Part shown: positions 37,729-49,766 of the stretch, piece after piece | How positions within the stretch are numbered: position 1 is the first letter of the stretch | Layout: each line of letters starts with the position of its first letter | Program-made: the position numbers and the translations under genes | Source: Stercorarius parasiticus | Taxonomy: Eukaryota; Chordata; Aves; Charadriiformes; Stercorariidae | NCBI GenBank assembly: GCA_013396915.1 | Contig: VWZL01000298.1 | Span: 490,144 to 554,143 of the forward strand | DNA length: 64,000 bases | Reading direction: 5' to 3' | Notes under the pieces: generated by a model | Seen by the model: only the letters and a program-made list of their open reading frames with translations | The model's database searches: none | Told to the model about the DNA's origin: nothing

Positions 37729-40500
37729 GTCTAAGTTACATTAGACTTGCAACACCATAAAAACCTGTAAGAAGAAGAAACAGTAGATTGGTAGAGGTAG
37801 TAGAAAGTCCCTGTAACAGTCATAAAAGGGCTTTACAGGAGCGTGTCATGCCAAAAAAAGTTATCACGTTGCTTAAAAGAGCTGATCAAAGCCCATTGAC
37901 TAAATAAATAAGGAACACAACTCATTTTAAATACTATGGCCTAACTAAAATAACAAATCAATACAATACAATGATAAAGAAGAAAAAAAGAAATTGTGGG
38001 ATTTGCCTCCGAAAACAGATGGTCTTTAAGGTTGGTTTTCCCCCACCCACTCTTATTTCTTGTTTAATTAAGTGAAAATCTCATTTCTGTGCTATACACA
38101 GCATATAATTATTTAAACTGATTTCCCCTACTGTTGTTCTTCATGGAGCTAAATTATGATTGTAAACTTTGCTGATTAGTACCCTGGTAATGGCAGTGAC
38201 AGCACTAGCTTCTCTGTCAGACATTCTGGAAGAAAAGCTCCAGAAAAAAAAAGCTTTTGGCTCTAAATATTAACTAGGATTTTCTAGATCGGCTTGCAAA
38301 AAAATACAGTTTTAAAAAAAGAGAGAAATTACAAATGTAGACTACACTTTTGTGCCATTTTGGGTACAGAAGAGTTTTTAATAACTAAAACACAAACAAA
38401 TAGGCTAAGCAACTAGCTTTTGTGCATTCCTGAACTGCATTACTGTCACTCATGGAAAACATGACTCAGAAAAGCAACAAAACAAAAGCGGAACAAAAAA
38501 AAAAAAAGAAAAAAAAGAACAAAAAACCAACGCAAACAAAACAAACTGAGAAAGCTAGTGCAAACCCAAAGTGATAATCATTAAGCAACACAGCAAAATA
38601 TTTCATTTTTTGTTTTTTTTCTCCTTTTTTTTTTTTTGGTGTACAATGGAATGTGTCTATGCGACCTCCCTCAAAAATAACTTCACAGAACAGTTAATTA
38701 CAGTCACTTATAAGATTTGCACAGACATTCCTAACTACACCGAGACTTACAGAGAATTCTGGTATACATCTGGTGTAATAGCATAAGGAAAAACTAGTTT
38801 TAAAAAAATACATAAGAAAGTTAATTTGCATTGTTGCAAGTGTTGCCAAGTAACAAAAACTGTCAAGTAATTTAAAACAAGTAACAAGTAGTATCCAGAA
38901 CCAATTACTGACTAGGTTTGTTTTTTTTTTAAAAAAAGCAACCCCCCCGCCCGCCAAAACTGTTAGAACAGAAAGATCACGCTTTTTTTCTGAATTTTTT
39001 TTTTAAACAAATCTTTGTGTCAGAAGCCCATTTCTACAAAAACAGCACTATTCCGTTATTGTATTAAGTAAACTGTTGCTCTCACCTGTATTAAAGGTTA
39101 GCATAATTTCTGTACATGTAAAATTATTGCTTTGTTGAAAAATATATTTAGCATGCTAGGGTTTTCTTTTTAATCCATTTCCTGCCTTTACAAAATGTTA
39201 CAATTTAAAAAAAAAAAAACTAGTAAAGCTTTTGCAAAAATTTTCACAGAACATTTTCTTTCAAGGCAGCAGTAACTTTTGATAATGCATAAAATTATAT
39301 GTGCAAAATCTGAAACTCTCAGAAATATTACCATCACACATAGTGTCACAGCAATAAGAAAAGAAAATATTTATATCTGTGGAATACATTTTTAATTGCT
39401 TACACCGCACGGTTTAACAACCTGTTATGTGCCACAACCCCACCTTGAAAACTTGCAGTTGAAGAGTTACTGTAGAAGAGGTATATAAAGCTTTTTTTTT
39501 TTCTTTTTTTTTTTCCTAACACCACCAGTGATCACCAAGTACAAGACATGACACATTTATATAAACATTAACCTGCCACCACAAAAGAAGTTCCTCGTCT
39601 TCCCAAAACGTCACCAGGCCCAGGAAAGGAGAAGTGAACCCGCCGAACCAAATGCAGGAGCAGAGAGTACTGTACGGGCCCAAGGGCTGCCTCAACTTGT
39701 TCAGTGACACCTTTTCTCTTCTAAACATACAGATCAGCGGTGTTAGACAGCTGAGCGTTTTGTTTTATTTTATTATTTTTTTTTTTTCTTAACATGAAGA
39801 CTTCCTTTGTGATCAGGTCGAAGAAAGTAGCCCTGTTACAAAAAAAGGTCCTGAGAGTAAAACACAGAAGCCTGGTGTTTTGTTTTTTTTTTCTTAGTGT
39901 TCGACTAGCTTTTCTTTTCCAAAGCTGAACAGAAGCTTTTCTCTGGAAGTGTTTCAATTTCCATATTCACATACTATTAATGGTGCGCAGTCAAGAGCAA
40001 GAGCACTAGAAATGCAAGTGGTCCCCAAACTGTAATGAAACAAACCATTGCAGAATGACGGTCTTTCTCTTTAGTCCCTTTAATCCTTCATCAAGCATTG
40101 CTTTCTCAGCACCGAATGCCACCTTTTCCCCACACCCCCCCTTCTTCCTCTCTCTCTCTCTGGTTTTTGTTTTTTTTTTTTTAATTTGCTTTTCAGCATG
40201 ACAGGCAGTGGCAGTTTCATTAATTAATACTTCTCCAGCCCTCGAACCCACTGCTGTTTTTCAAATGTATCAAATAGTCATTGTGAGCATCAGGGAGGTT
40301 TTTGTTACAGTGCTTAACTTCTTCATGCTGTCCAAATCACATAAACTTTAATTTTTCCAGTGTCTCAAACTTCTCTTGATTAATATAGATGCCTTGTGCT
40401 GCCACAGTGCTTGCCAACTCCACTGTTTATTATAAAGGAAATAAGGAACCATGGGACTGATTAGTACGTCAATTTATATATATCTTGTGTAGCATCTTCA

Positions 40501-40506
40501 TTTATT
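40501..40506 (-). terminator. Candidate proximal polyadenylation signal AATAAA
   Basis: A minus-strand AATAAA lies about 180 nt after the ZNF516 stop codon; a second lies at 40431-40426. If used, either would give a very short 3' UTR. Position and hexamer are the only evidence. Confidence 0.3.
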
Positions 40507-40686
40507 TTAAAATGATTAACAGCGCAGAGGCACCCCCCTCCTCGCAGAGTGCTGGTTTCAGTCCTGCGCAGCGGCTGCGGCGATGGCTGGCAGGGAGGCT
40601 GCTCGGTAGCCGCTGGGGCACGGGGGGCCGCTGGCGCTGCCTGTCGGGGTGGGGGCCGCTTGCCCGGGGGCTCCTCTGACGGGGCT

Positions 40687-40746
40687 CTAGGTTCCCTTCC
40701 GGAGAGGCAGCGTGTGGGCGACCTCCGCACTGCCGTGGTCTCTTCC
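40687..40746 (-). CDS. ZNF516: ZNF516 terminal coding segment and stop codon
   Basis: This is the coding part of the last exon, 19 codons plus TAG, read from 40746 down to 40687. The acceptor is CCTTCTTGCAG followed by GGAAGAGACC. The residues begin GRDHGSAEV and end TLPLRKGT before the stop at 40689-40687. Mammalian ZNF516 ends in a very similar GRDH...VPLRKGT sequence, so this is the true C-terminus. A longer open frame runs through the same bases one base out of register (about 40850-40461); it does not match the family and is not the normal product. The segment sits inside a CpG-rich patch, unlike the AT-rich DNA around it. Confidence 0.93.
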   Translation of the reverse strand, partial: GRDHGSAEVAHTLPLRKGT

Positions 40747-43700
40747 CTGCAAGAAGGACGAGACAGGGAAAAGCTCATTCTCGCCTCTGCTCCCACGCGC
40801 AACCCTCCAGCAAGCCCCTGCTGGCATTCGTTACCCTTTATTAGCATCACCTACATTCATTTTGGCCCCCCACATCGGAAGTTTTTTGGGTTTATTTTTC
40901 ATCACCTCCAGCAAGACAAAGTGTGTCAGGCCCATACAAAGTCCCTGATGGACTAGAAGAGCAAGTAATACCGTCTGATGGAGCAGTTCAGAGAAGGCTG
41001 AGAACAAGGAGGGGAAGAAGAGGCCTCCAAAAAGCAGAATTTTGAGCTAGCCCAGAGGGATTCATAACTAGACCAGTGTTTTAAAAAGGCTGAAGTTTGA
41101 GGTCACAAAAGCAGCTAAAAGAAGAAAAACTGAATCCTTGCGCAGGTCTGTCAAATACTAAGGCGGCTTTTTTTCCCCCCCTTATCATCTTCCTTTTATT
41201 TTAGCCAATTTTCATGAATAATTACCACATTGAAAAAAATAGCAGGGATATTCTAAAATCAAGTGAAATTAAAGATAACATCATGAATAAGTGGGAGCCT
41301 GCAGCTCCCAAGAAAAGCTTTAAGATGACATTTAGAACATCACTGTCGGAACAATGCAGTTTACAATCCTGATCCTAAAACAACATGGCAAGATTAATCT
41401 TACATAAATGCATTATCCTTAAGCTAAAGTCTTGATGAAGTGAAACAGACCATTTTAAATTAATGCAACATAAAATATGGCACCCATGTAAAATCCAAGC
41501 AAGTTTCAAGCTGTGCCTATGGCAGCCCTCGAAATAGCTAAAGAAAGCCCAGCTCTGGTTGACATAATGTATTAAGTGCATCTCTTTTGTTAATAGATTT
41601 AGAAAATTCCTAATTAAACCTGGCCCGAGATTCATGACATTTACCAGTCAAAGTTTGGTTTAAGTCTGAAAGATTTGCAACAAAATTAAAGAAAAAAAAA
41701 GCTGCTGTACAGACGGCAGTATATTTGAAATGTAGGAAACAGTAACTGAATGAGAGATGTGATAAAACTTCCTTAGTTGGATGCTGAATTTCCTGCAGTA
41801 AACCAAGAAAGATGCTTTACATTTTTGCACGGCTGCATCATGCCTGAGAGACAGAGCCACAATTCCAGGAGGAGGCATTCATCATTAAAACGTCTCGTAT
41901 CGAACCGGCTCTACGTACACGGGGGAACGCGGCAGGGTTTCGCAGAGCTGAGAGAGAAGGGAGGGAGGGAGGGAGGGGAAGGGGACGGCAAGTGCCACAT
42001 TTCCCTGGGTAAGAAGTGAAAAAAGGGGTGTCATGAGGGGTGCTTTTTTGAGATGGATAGCCTGTGGGGTGCTGGGCAGCAGAGGGGTGCCCCGCAGGTC
42101 CGGGTACCACCCGCCCATGGACCATGAAATGGGTAATCCATCCTCCTCCCACCTAGCAGGGAGGCGCAGAGGGATCAGGGCCAGTGGGTGGACACCACGG
42201 CAGTGCTCCCAGTTTCACCGGGAAACAGCACCTGATCTTCACGTGGGCCAAAACGCACCCAGTGGCTCACCTTCTTGTACTCACACCGCCCCGAGGGGGC
42301 AGTCAGATTTTGAACCAGCTGACACACAGATGGACTGAATTGTTCCCGACGTGAAACGTTTACCAGTTTAAAAAGTAGGCTTTCTTTACTTTAAGCATTT
42401 TGAAGGGGAAAAACAGATCTTTTCTTAAGTGAAACCTATAGCTTCCATACCAAAAGCTGCTTTCATACCAACTTCTAGTGCTTTTCACCAGTTAATAGGA
42501 AAAAAGTCAGTTTGTGTGCATGTTAAGATATTGGAGGCAGATTATTGCGTGACATATTGAAAGAAATTGCAATGATCGGTTTGGAGCACAGATACCGCTC
42601 CAGTTTGCTGGCAAGGGGGAAGCGTTGGGACAACTACAGCTGCTAATCCTGTCTATGATGCTCAGAAACTAACGGACATACAGTACACGCATACTACTCA
42701 GATGCCGGTACAGCAGCCACCATGATTCCTTGATTGTTTGCATTATAATCTCCATATGTATGAACGAGACAAATTAGGTTGCCATTTATTTGTTCATTAT
42801 CTATTATTTTGATTAATGGAATTCTTGTTCTCAGAATAACTATTTAAAAATAACATTTGCAATAATGAGGACTGAACTATTAATCATGGTCTTTAGCAGA
42901 AACTCTGCAAGGAACTGGGGCAAGACATTTCATATGAACAAATGTCATAAACAGGACTTCTAACAGACAGCGCTAAAATTTCAAATGCAAATAAAAACCA
43001 ACCAAACCCAACTAAATTCAGAAACCAATGGTTTAAATAACTTTTAAATATGTTTTTATTTTTTTGCTCCTCCCCTTCTCTCCAAAGTTGCTTTAGGACA
43101 AGCAGAGCTGTAGTGTTGCTAGACTATAAAAACATTAGAGGTAACAGATGCCCCCAGCCTTTCTCCCAAACTCCCTTACGGGGTGGGTGTGTAAAAATAT
43201 ATATATAGTGTTTTCTTGATGGTTCTTTCCAATCTGTCTATCAGCCAAATTCTGACTATTCACATTTATGCTATCTCAAGTATTGAACACTGCAAGAAAT
43301 ATTTGAAAATACTAACAGTGGAAAAAATTAAGGCTTACGACTCCTTAACGAAGGGGGTTTACCCCTGTCACGCAGGACCCACTGCACACCTCGCTCTTCA
43401 GTGAATGAGGCCCAAGAGCTGTGGTGTCCACAGCTCTTTCCCAGCAAAGGACCATCACTGCCTTCTGGCATGGGGAAAGCTTCAGCCAGATATATCCATG
43501 ATACCAACACTTTGCTTTTTTTTCTGGGCTGTAGATTTTAATTGATTTTCTGTAAAAGGGTATTTTTCCAGAGAGGGAAAAGGTTGGAGTTTTGGGGGTT
43601 TTGCTTGCTTCACTCACACAAAAGGCAGAAACTTGGTGTCTCTGGCTCCAGCACTGCAAATCTGCTTCGCATATTCTCAATTAGACAGAACTATTCCTCG

Positions 43701-46700
43701 TTGCTAACCAGTAAATCATGCCTTTTGAGCACCCAATAACTTGTCCCTTAACATTTTTAGAGCATACTGTAGCACTGACAGAGGATAAACTATATTCCTA
43801 AAGCGGGCCAAGTTTTTATATGTTTTTAAAAACGCAGCAGCAGAAGTTAAACGCAAGGCATATGTATTAGAAATTGCTACACCACTGCTGTCACCCTTTT
43901 GCAAAAGCAGGCTAGAGACTGACTCCTGTGCCACTGAATGCACTTGGGAATTGGGCTTCTGGCTGCAACGCTGCAGCATCAGGCAGTGTCTCTGAAATGT
44001 CCACATGCTTTAGGAGAGCTTTGCTTTGAGAGCTGCAGCGGCTTCAAGATATGTGTGGTCGCAGGGACCCTTCCGAAGGGGAGACAGTTTTTGTCTTACC
44101 ATGTATAAGCAACTGGAGCGTGCTCCCCGAATTCATGCCTACTAAATCAGGTCTTTGGATGCTGCTTAGTGTATCCCAAATTAAGATACATATTCATTGT
44201 GGATAAGCAAGCTTAATTATGGATATATTGGGATATTTAGCATTTATAAAAATATTCAGAATATTCAGTACGTTTAATATGGCAGCATTTCAAGGGAATC
44301 TACATGACTTTGCACAGATTGTATTGACTTGGTGTACGTAATGAGCATTTTTTGCCCTTTAGACAAAGAAGAACAGGAAATATTCCAGAGTTCACGGGAA
44401 ATTCATTTGATGTAAAAAATGTCCTCCTCTGGTTTTTTCAAAGCAGTCAGGTAAAAGAAACCACAGTAAATAATGTTATGAAGGAAATGAACACCTTATT
44501 TCCTACATTTTGTTTATATTTCATTGGTGCTGATAACAAAGTATGAAATACAGCCCAGTGCTAATATTATCAAAACTGGGTGTGTATGGTCTTCTTTACA
44601 CACCCCTATAGGTGGCCTACTTTTCAGTGATGCTGAACACCTGCATCTCCTGTTGGTGGTTCACCACCATAAAGTAGGTTTCCTATTTAGGCACCTAAAT
44701 ACAGATTTAGCTGGCTCATTTTTAAAAAGCCTGACTGTAGACCTATTTTTAACATTCGGAATTAGAATTACTCCGTGAGAAAACCGCTATATAATGTATC
44801 ACTGTTGTAAGCTACTATGCTGGGGGATTTTAAAAGCCCTACCTAACATTCTTTCATAAAGGAAACCTTTAGAGATGACTGTCTGGTTGACTACTGAAGG
44901 GAACGGGGGAACTGTGAAATACTAATGTTAATATTTTTACTCTTTAGCAGACTACTCAGGGGAAGATATTTTACCTGTGAGGAAGAAACATTATGTAAAG
45001 TGAATCCTTTCCACTTAACATTAAAAAAGCCACCTTTCATTCTCAAGCTACCGTACGTGGCAACTATTGTTTCTTGCTTGGAGCATGTGCATGGCACTTC
45101 TGTAACTTGAACTGACTTTACACCATAAACTCTCATGAATAGATCTGTCCCCAATTAAGAAATGAAATGAAGACACGGAGTGACAACGTTTAAAGTGGGA
45201 AATCATAATGTTACCAGAATGCTGCAGGCATTGTTCTCAGTGCAAGCTTGTTTCTGCGCTTCTAAAGGCCCCTACAGCTGCAGGTAGAAATGAGCATGTT
45301 CCCTCTCTAACGCCGAGGGACTGTGGAGGTGGAGGAGTCTTCTGGGGGAGCGCAAAGCCTGCTCGCAATGAGAACAAGCAAAACGGCAGACAACTGAATA
45401 ATCCTTACCGACACAGATGCTGACAAACTGAGACAAAGGCTGATACTGAGAAGCAAACAAGACAAAAGAAAGGGAACTATCTCCTGGAGAAGTGATCATA
45501 CCGCAGCTTCTGTGGAAGAAATACTGACTGGCAAGAGATGAAGCGATTCATGAAGCTAACCCCTACCCAGTAGTATTCTGCTGTATTGAGAGATTCTGTA
45601 ATTTAATCAAATACTTTGAAGACAGATTGACACGGACTGAGACTGCAAGAGCAAACTACGTTTGCCGTGGAGGAAGTTAGTCAATAAATTCTGGCGTAGC
45701 AGTAGTTTACAAAGACAAGATTATGAGTAAATTTATTGTGCAGTAATATAACCCAAATTACAAAAAGAGTCCAGATGTGGACTGAGCTGCCACATTTCTT
45801 TTTGGATAGATACAATCATTTCAGAGTTTTTTGGAAAGGTATTTCCAACTTTGACCTTACATTGGCTTTTAGAGGAAAAAAAGCCCAGATACCTTCAGAA
45901 TTTGATCTCAGCCACACATGAGGTAAAACCATGAGCATGAAAGATGAAAGAGCGTTCTAAAGATGCTTAGGTTTACCAAATCTACATTACTAAACCAATG
46001 AGAACCGAAGACTAGTTGAGCTAGTTTGCAGAGCTGCAGTGTTTCACTCTGTCACATATTTCTACTGAGAGGTATGTCCTTGCACAATTTTATTAGATAA
46101 GCATCACAAGGAGAACACTTTCATCTAGTTCTCCAACTATAGCATAACTTTGCTGCTACCGTCCCACAAAAGCAAAGCAAACGTTGCCCACAACAACGAC
46201 TGAAGTGCTATGTCATCTTGAAAACTTTATGAGGTGAGTTGTTGGCCGCTCTTGTGGCCTGACGGCAACTCAGATACTCTCTGTGGCAGTGGCTGGGTTC
46301 CCCACATAGCCTTTGGGCCAGAAAGATGCAAGTGCAACAGAGAAGTTGCTAAGAGTCTCCATGAAGGCTGCAGCATATGAACTATACAACGTGGTGGTGC
46401 CCAGCAAGGATGCTTACTGAGCAAGTAGAAACCAACTCCTAAAATTCAGGAAGGCAGAACTAGCATGGAGATGCATTCTCTAAGCATGGTGAAACCATCT
46501 GCAAATTGTTTAGTAGGAGACAGGAAAAGTGCTGTAGCCAAAATTAAACTAAAAACATGGATGAAAGGAAAAGTGAGTGATGCTGGAAGCAGCTTCACAA
46601 TGAAAGAGAACTGTCCACGAGAAGGCGTGTCCTGAAACCCACCTGCCAAGCTGGAATATGGAGTGGGAAAGTCCAGGTGATGACACTGGTCTCCAAAGAT

Positions 46701-47279
46701 GTAAGATACATGAAACAAATTCAGTTTAATGGTTTTCTATGTAACAGCTTTGTCATGTATAATTCAGAGCACTGAGAAGTGTTAGTTAAGATGGGAAACT
46801 CTGTATGCTAGAAACAGGAAAGCACACTGCCACACAGAGTCCAGAGAAACGGGAGGATGAGAGCCTTTCAAAGGCCAGATACGGGATATCAGGGTACAAA
46901 TACTTTTCAGAAAAATACAGCCTAAGCATTAATTGTACTGTTGCAGCAGAAAATTTGTTAGTTGTAAAAGCAAATTATTTTCAGGAATTCTTTATGTACT
47001 ATCTCACTACTATATATCACTGTGCATTACAGAGTTACCTATCCCACCCAGTCCCCAATTACATGTTTACTTTAACACTAGCTACCTGCTCTACACTGAC
47101 TCTCTATATAATAGACTTTGATAAAACGCTTAAAAAATTTAAGAGGTAAAAATCAAGCAACACCGTTATTATTTATACATGTTATAAAACAGTCAGCGCT
47201 TTAGTGATGAGTATCACTGTGTCACTTTTTCCCAGCTACCACATTAAAAACCAAACATCCAATTAATTGTAAAACATAC
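40747..47279 (-). other. ZNF516 last intron (6533 nt)
   Basis: This intron runs from the donor GTATGT at 47279 to the acceptor CAG at 40747. I see no exon, RNA gene or recent transposon in it. It contains a GGGA microsatellite at 41950-41985 and AT-rich unique blocks at about 42.53-42.93 kb and 44.16-44.34 kb that look like candidate conserved non-coding DNA. Confidence 0.85.
41950..41985. repeat. (GGGA)n microsatellite
   Basis: Tandem GGGA units within the last ZNF516 intron, all purine on the plus strand. Confidence 0.93.
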
Positions 47280-47347
47280 TTGTTTTGGGGCATCTGCGGA
47301 GGTGGTGTGAACTTCAGTACCTCGGAGTCCATTAGACTCAAATACCA
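47280..47347 (-). CDS. ZNF516: ZNF516 68-nt exon, C-terminal tail segment
   Basis: This short exon is too small to stand out as an open reading frame. Read from 47347 to 47280, it lies between the acceptor TTGTTCCCACAG and the donor CAA/GTATGT. With the carried G it encodes 23 residues starting VVFESNGLRG, continuing through EVHTTSAD and ending APKQ. Mammalian ZNF516 has an almost identical segment directly after its last finger (VVFES, then EVHTTSADAPKQ, as I recall it). The exon ends on a complete codon, so the next exon must start in phase 0, and it does. Its length is not a multiple of three, so skipping it would change the reading frame of the last exon. Confidence 0.93.
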
Positions 47348-48254
47348 CTGTGGGAACAAGGGGGCTTGTTAACAGATGAACATTCAAGCTTCGTTAGTGT
47401 GTGTACATTATTTGAGACCATTACAGATTAACCACGTTCAAAAAAAGACACCAGCTACTAGCCTGTGGCCGGAAAATACCAATTTACCGTAACACTTACT
47501 GTAAGAGAGTGTGCTAATGGCAGCCTAGGGCCACTGCCCTTTTTAATTCAGACTTCGGCGCTGAAGAAAGCAATCACTGACAACATTAATTATCAGTGTA
47601 TGTGTAAAGGGACCCTCTTCTTGCATTACTTACCATTTGGCCTCTGTCATTTTGCATCAGACTGGCTTATGTATGCATCATTCACACTTTTCAAGAGGAA
47701 CCCGCTAGTCTTACTGTCTCATGCAATGCTCAGGAGGTCTCTCGACACCGGTGGCTTTAGCTTCCTACAGCTTCAACCACAGACCACGAGAGGTTAAAAA
47801 TGGCTGGTAGGGATTTCCCATTTTAGGGCTGACCGGTCTGCGGAAAAATCTTGTTTCCCGCAAAAATGTTCCTGTCAACAGCAATGATGAGACAAAACAA
47901 AGCCTTATGTTGTGCTGAAAGGGGTACTTTGATTTCAATTTGTGCTGGTGGCAACAGAATTCATTAGCATATTCATTTCTGAGTACCCTACTCTCTAATT
48001 AAAATAAAACATTTGCAAACAGACTTATCTTAAATGCATTGCAATTTTATGGAGTTCGGGCGGGGATCAGGTAAGCAATATCCGGAGAACAAGAGCAATA
48101 GTCATAAAAATAAAAAACCTGTCTATTAGATTTAGGTACTGGAATTACTTAGGTTAGCATGGTATGTGCAGTGTAATTCTTGGCATTTCGTTAGCCAGAT
48201 CCAAAAGCAGGCAAGCGGGAAAGGGAAAAAGCAAGAGAGAGTATGAAAAGGTAC
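47348..48254 (-). other. ZNF516 intron (907 nt)
   Basis: This short intron has the donor GTACCT at 48254 and the acceptor CAG at 47348. The part near 47.93-48.06 kb is AT-rich unique sequence with homeobox- and octamer-like words. There is no other gene in it. Confidence 0.88.
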
Positions 48255-48359
48255 CTGTGTGGGACCTTTGATGAGTCCTGAGGTGACTGGGTTGGGTAAA
48301 GCATTTTCCACATTCTCTGCAGACGCAGTCTCCTTGGCGTGTTTGTGTCCTGAGCATCC
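48255..48359 (-). CDS. ZNF516: ZNF516 exon with the last C2H2 zinc finger
   Basis: This 105-nt exon is read from 48359 down to 48255. The acceptor is GACTACAG and the donor CACACAG/GTACCT. With the G carried from the previous exon it encodes 35 full residues beginning GMLRTQTRQGDC and ending QRSHT, plus one leftover G. It holds one complete C2H2 finger, C-R-E-C, twelve residues, then H-Q-R-S-H, with the usual conserved Phe and Leu. Mammalian ZNF516 has the same finger at this place, following a GTLRTQ-like sequence. The open frame runs on for about 30 codons past the donor, but those codons have no finger or family resemblance and the phase fits only the spliced form. A purine/pyrimidine microsatellite lies directly upstream of the acceptor. 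Confidence 0.95.
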
Positions 48360-48367
48360 CTGTAGTC

Positions 48368-48430
48368 AGGAGGGAGGGAGGAAGGAAGGGAGGGAGGGAG
48401 GAGGGGTTGAGGGGGAGAGGAGAGAGGAAA
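48368..48430. repeat. (GGGA)n/(GGAA)n microsatellite at a splice acceptor
   Basis: About 60 nearly all-purine bases on the plus strand read as TCCC and TTCC units on the ZNF516 strand. They end about 8 nt before the acceptor at 48360 and so supply its polypyrimidine tract. Confidence 0.95.
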
Positions 48431-49749
48431 GTTGAGAAGAAAACATTATGCCAGAAGAAAACATCATTAGTATGTCTAATGTGTCATTATGTGAGGCTAC
48501 CTTCAGGCCCTGGATGACAACTGTCAGCCTTCATCTAGGCACTGGCTGACAGGCCAGGCACACACAGGACTGCAAGAATGCATAAATTACATTGAATTAA
48601 AAAATGCTCCCCATGATGTGCCCGCACCAGGACTGGCATGTCAGGTGTGCGCTTTTCAGAGCAGCTGGATCCACTTCTCAGCCATCACCCAGCTTTGTCA
48701 AGCAGTACATCAGGCAAATCAAAGTGACTCCAGCGTGGCGGAGACAAGTCACATGGATAATAGGAAGTGAGTAGGACCAGAGCCTGACTGTCCCCCCCGG
48801 GCGGCAATACCTCAGAGACAAATGCAGAGCGAGCGGAGCCATCACAGACTGATCAAACCTTTCGCCCCTGCCTACCTGCCTGCCGGTGCTGCTTTGACCC
48901 TGGACCTCTGAGGCACAGACGAAAGACATCTGTGAATGAAAGTGTCATTCCGGACATTTTGAGCTGGTAGCAGCACAGCAGCCTTCCCCCAGCCCTGGGT
49001 AAACATGTTTTCTAGGCCATTAGCATTTGTGGAAAACCGCTCAAACCTCTCCTTTTTCTCCAAAGGTCAGTTTACAGCATCTGACTTAAAGGGCTGGTCT
49101 TTGTCTTTTTGCCGCTGATCAAAAAAGACACATTTGACTTTTATTGGGCTTTTTTATTATTAAAAAAAATACGTTTGAACATCATTTTTTCTATTTTGGT
49201 AAAACACCCTCAGAAGGAAAGAGCTGTTTCCATTTGCCACTGGAATACTTTGGCTTTTAAAGAAATTCTCGGGGTTGTCAGCGGAAGTGAAGTTTCAGCT
49301 TTTCCTTTATTCCCCCCCCTCCCCTGTTACAGCATTTAAAAAGAATAAAATTCTGAACAAAAAAGTTGCAAAAGAAAAACCAACCCACAATTGAAAAAAT
49401 CAACTGCAGGATGCCAGAGGACTCACCCAAAATACAGATGCTGTATCTGAAAACTAATGGAAAAGACGACAGGCTGCCATTTACCCTGCTAGTATGGCAC
49501 CGAGTGTCCTGCAATGTTTTTACCATAGTATATAGTGAAAAGAAATGTCTGGCTGGCAAAAAAACAAAACAAAACAAAACCAAACAAACCCCAACACCTC
49601 ACAAAATTGTTTTCTCTTTTTATAATAGCACCTCCTGCAGATGGCAGCACAGCCTGTATAATGTAGCTGAACACACACTCCCAACAACTAAATTCCCAGC
49701 AGTCAAGTACAAAACCATGATTTAGGGGCAAATCCAGATCACGTATATC

Positions 49750-49766
49750 CACACACACACACACAC
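49750..49766. repeat. (CA)n microsatellite
   Basis: A run of about eight CA units in a ZNF516 intron. Confidence 0.9.

Larger units (their letters stand above)
37700..40686 (-). other. ZNF516: ZNF516 3' UTR (predicted extent)
   Basis: This is the predicted untranslated end of the transcript, from the base after the stop codon to a likely cleavage site near 37.70 kb. The first 180 nt or so are CpG-rich; the rest is strongly AT-rich with many homopolymer runs and no coding frame of note. Minus-strand AATAAA hexamers occur at 40506-40501, 40431-40426, near 39.76 kb, and at 37728-37723, so shorter 3' ends are possible. I chose the most distal hexamer because a UGU-containing, pyrimidine-rich stretch follows it and because the long low-complexity UTR resembles the long 3' UTR of mammalian ZNF516. 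The end position is inference. Confidence 0.6.

Noticed and set aside
40461..40850. A 129-codon minus-strand open frame, Pro/Arg-rich.
   Set aside because: It is a frame shadow of the ZNF516 terminal exon in GC-rich DNA; the correct spliced frame ends in LRKGT and stops at 40687.
40549..40956. A 135-codon plus-strand open frame opposite the ZNF516 last exon.
   Set aside because: It is Gly/Arg-rich because of the CpG-rich patch and matches no family; antisense to real coding sequence.
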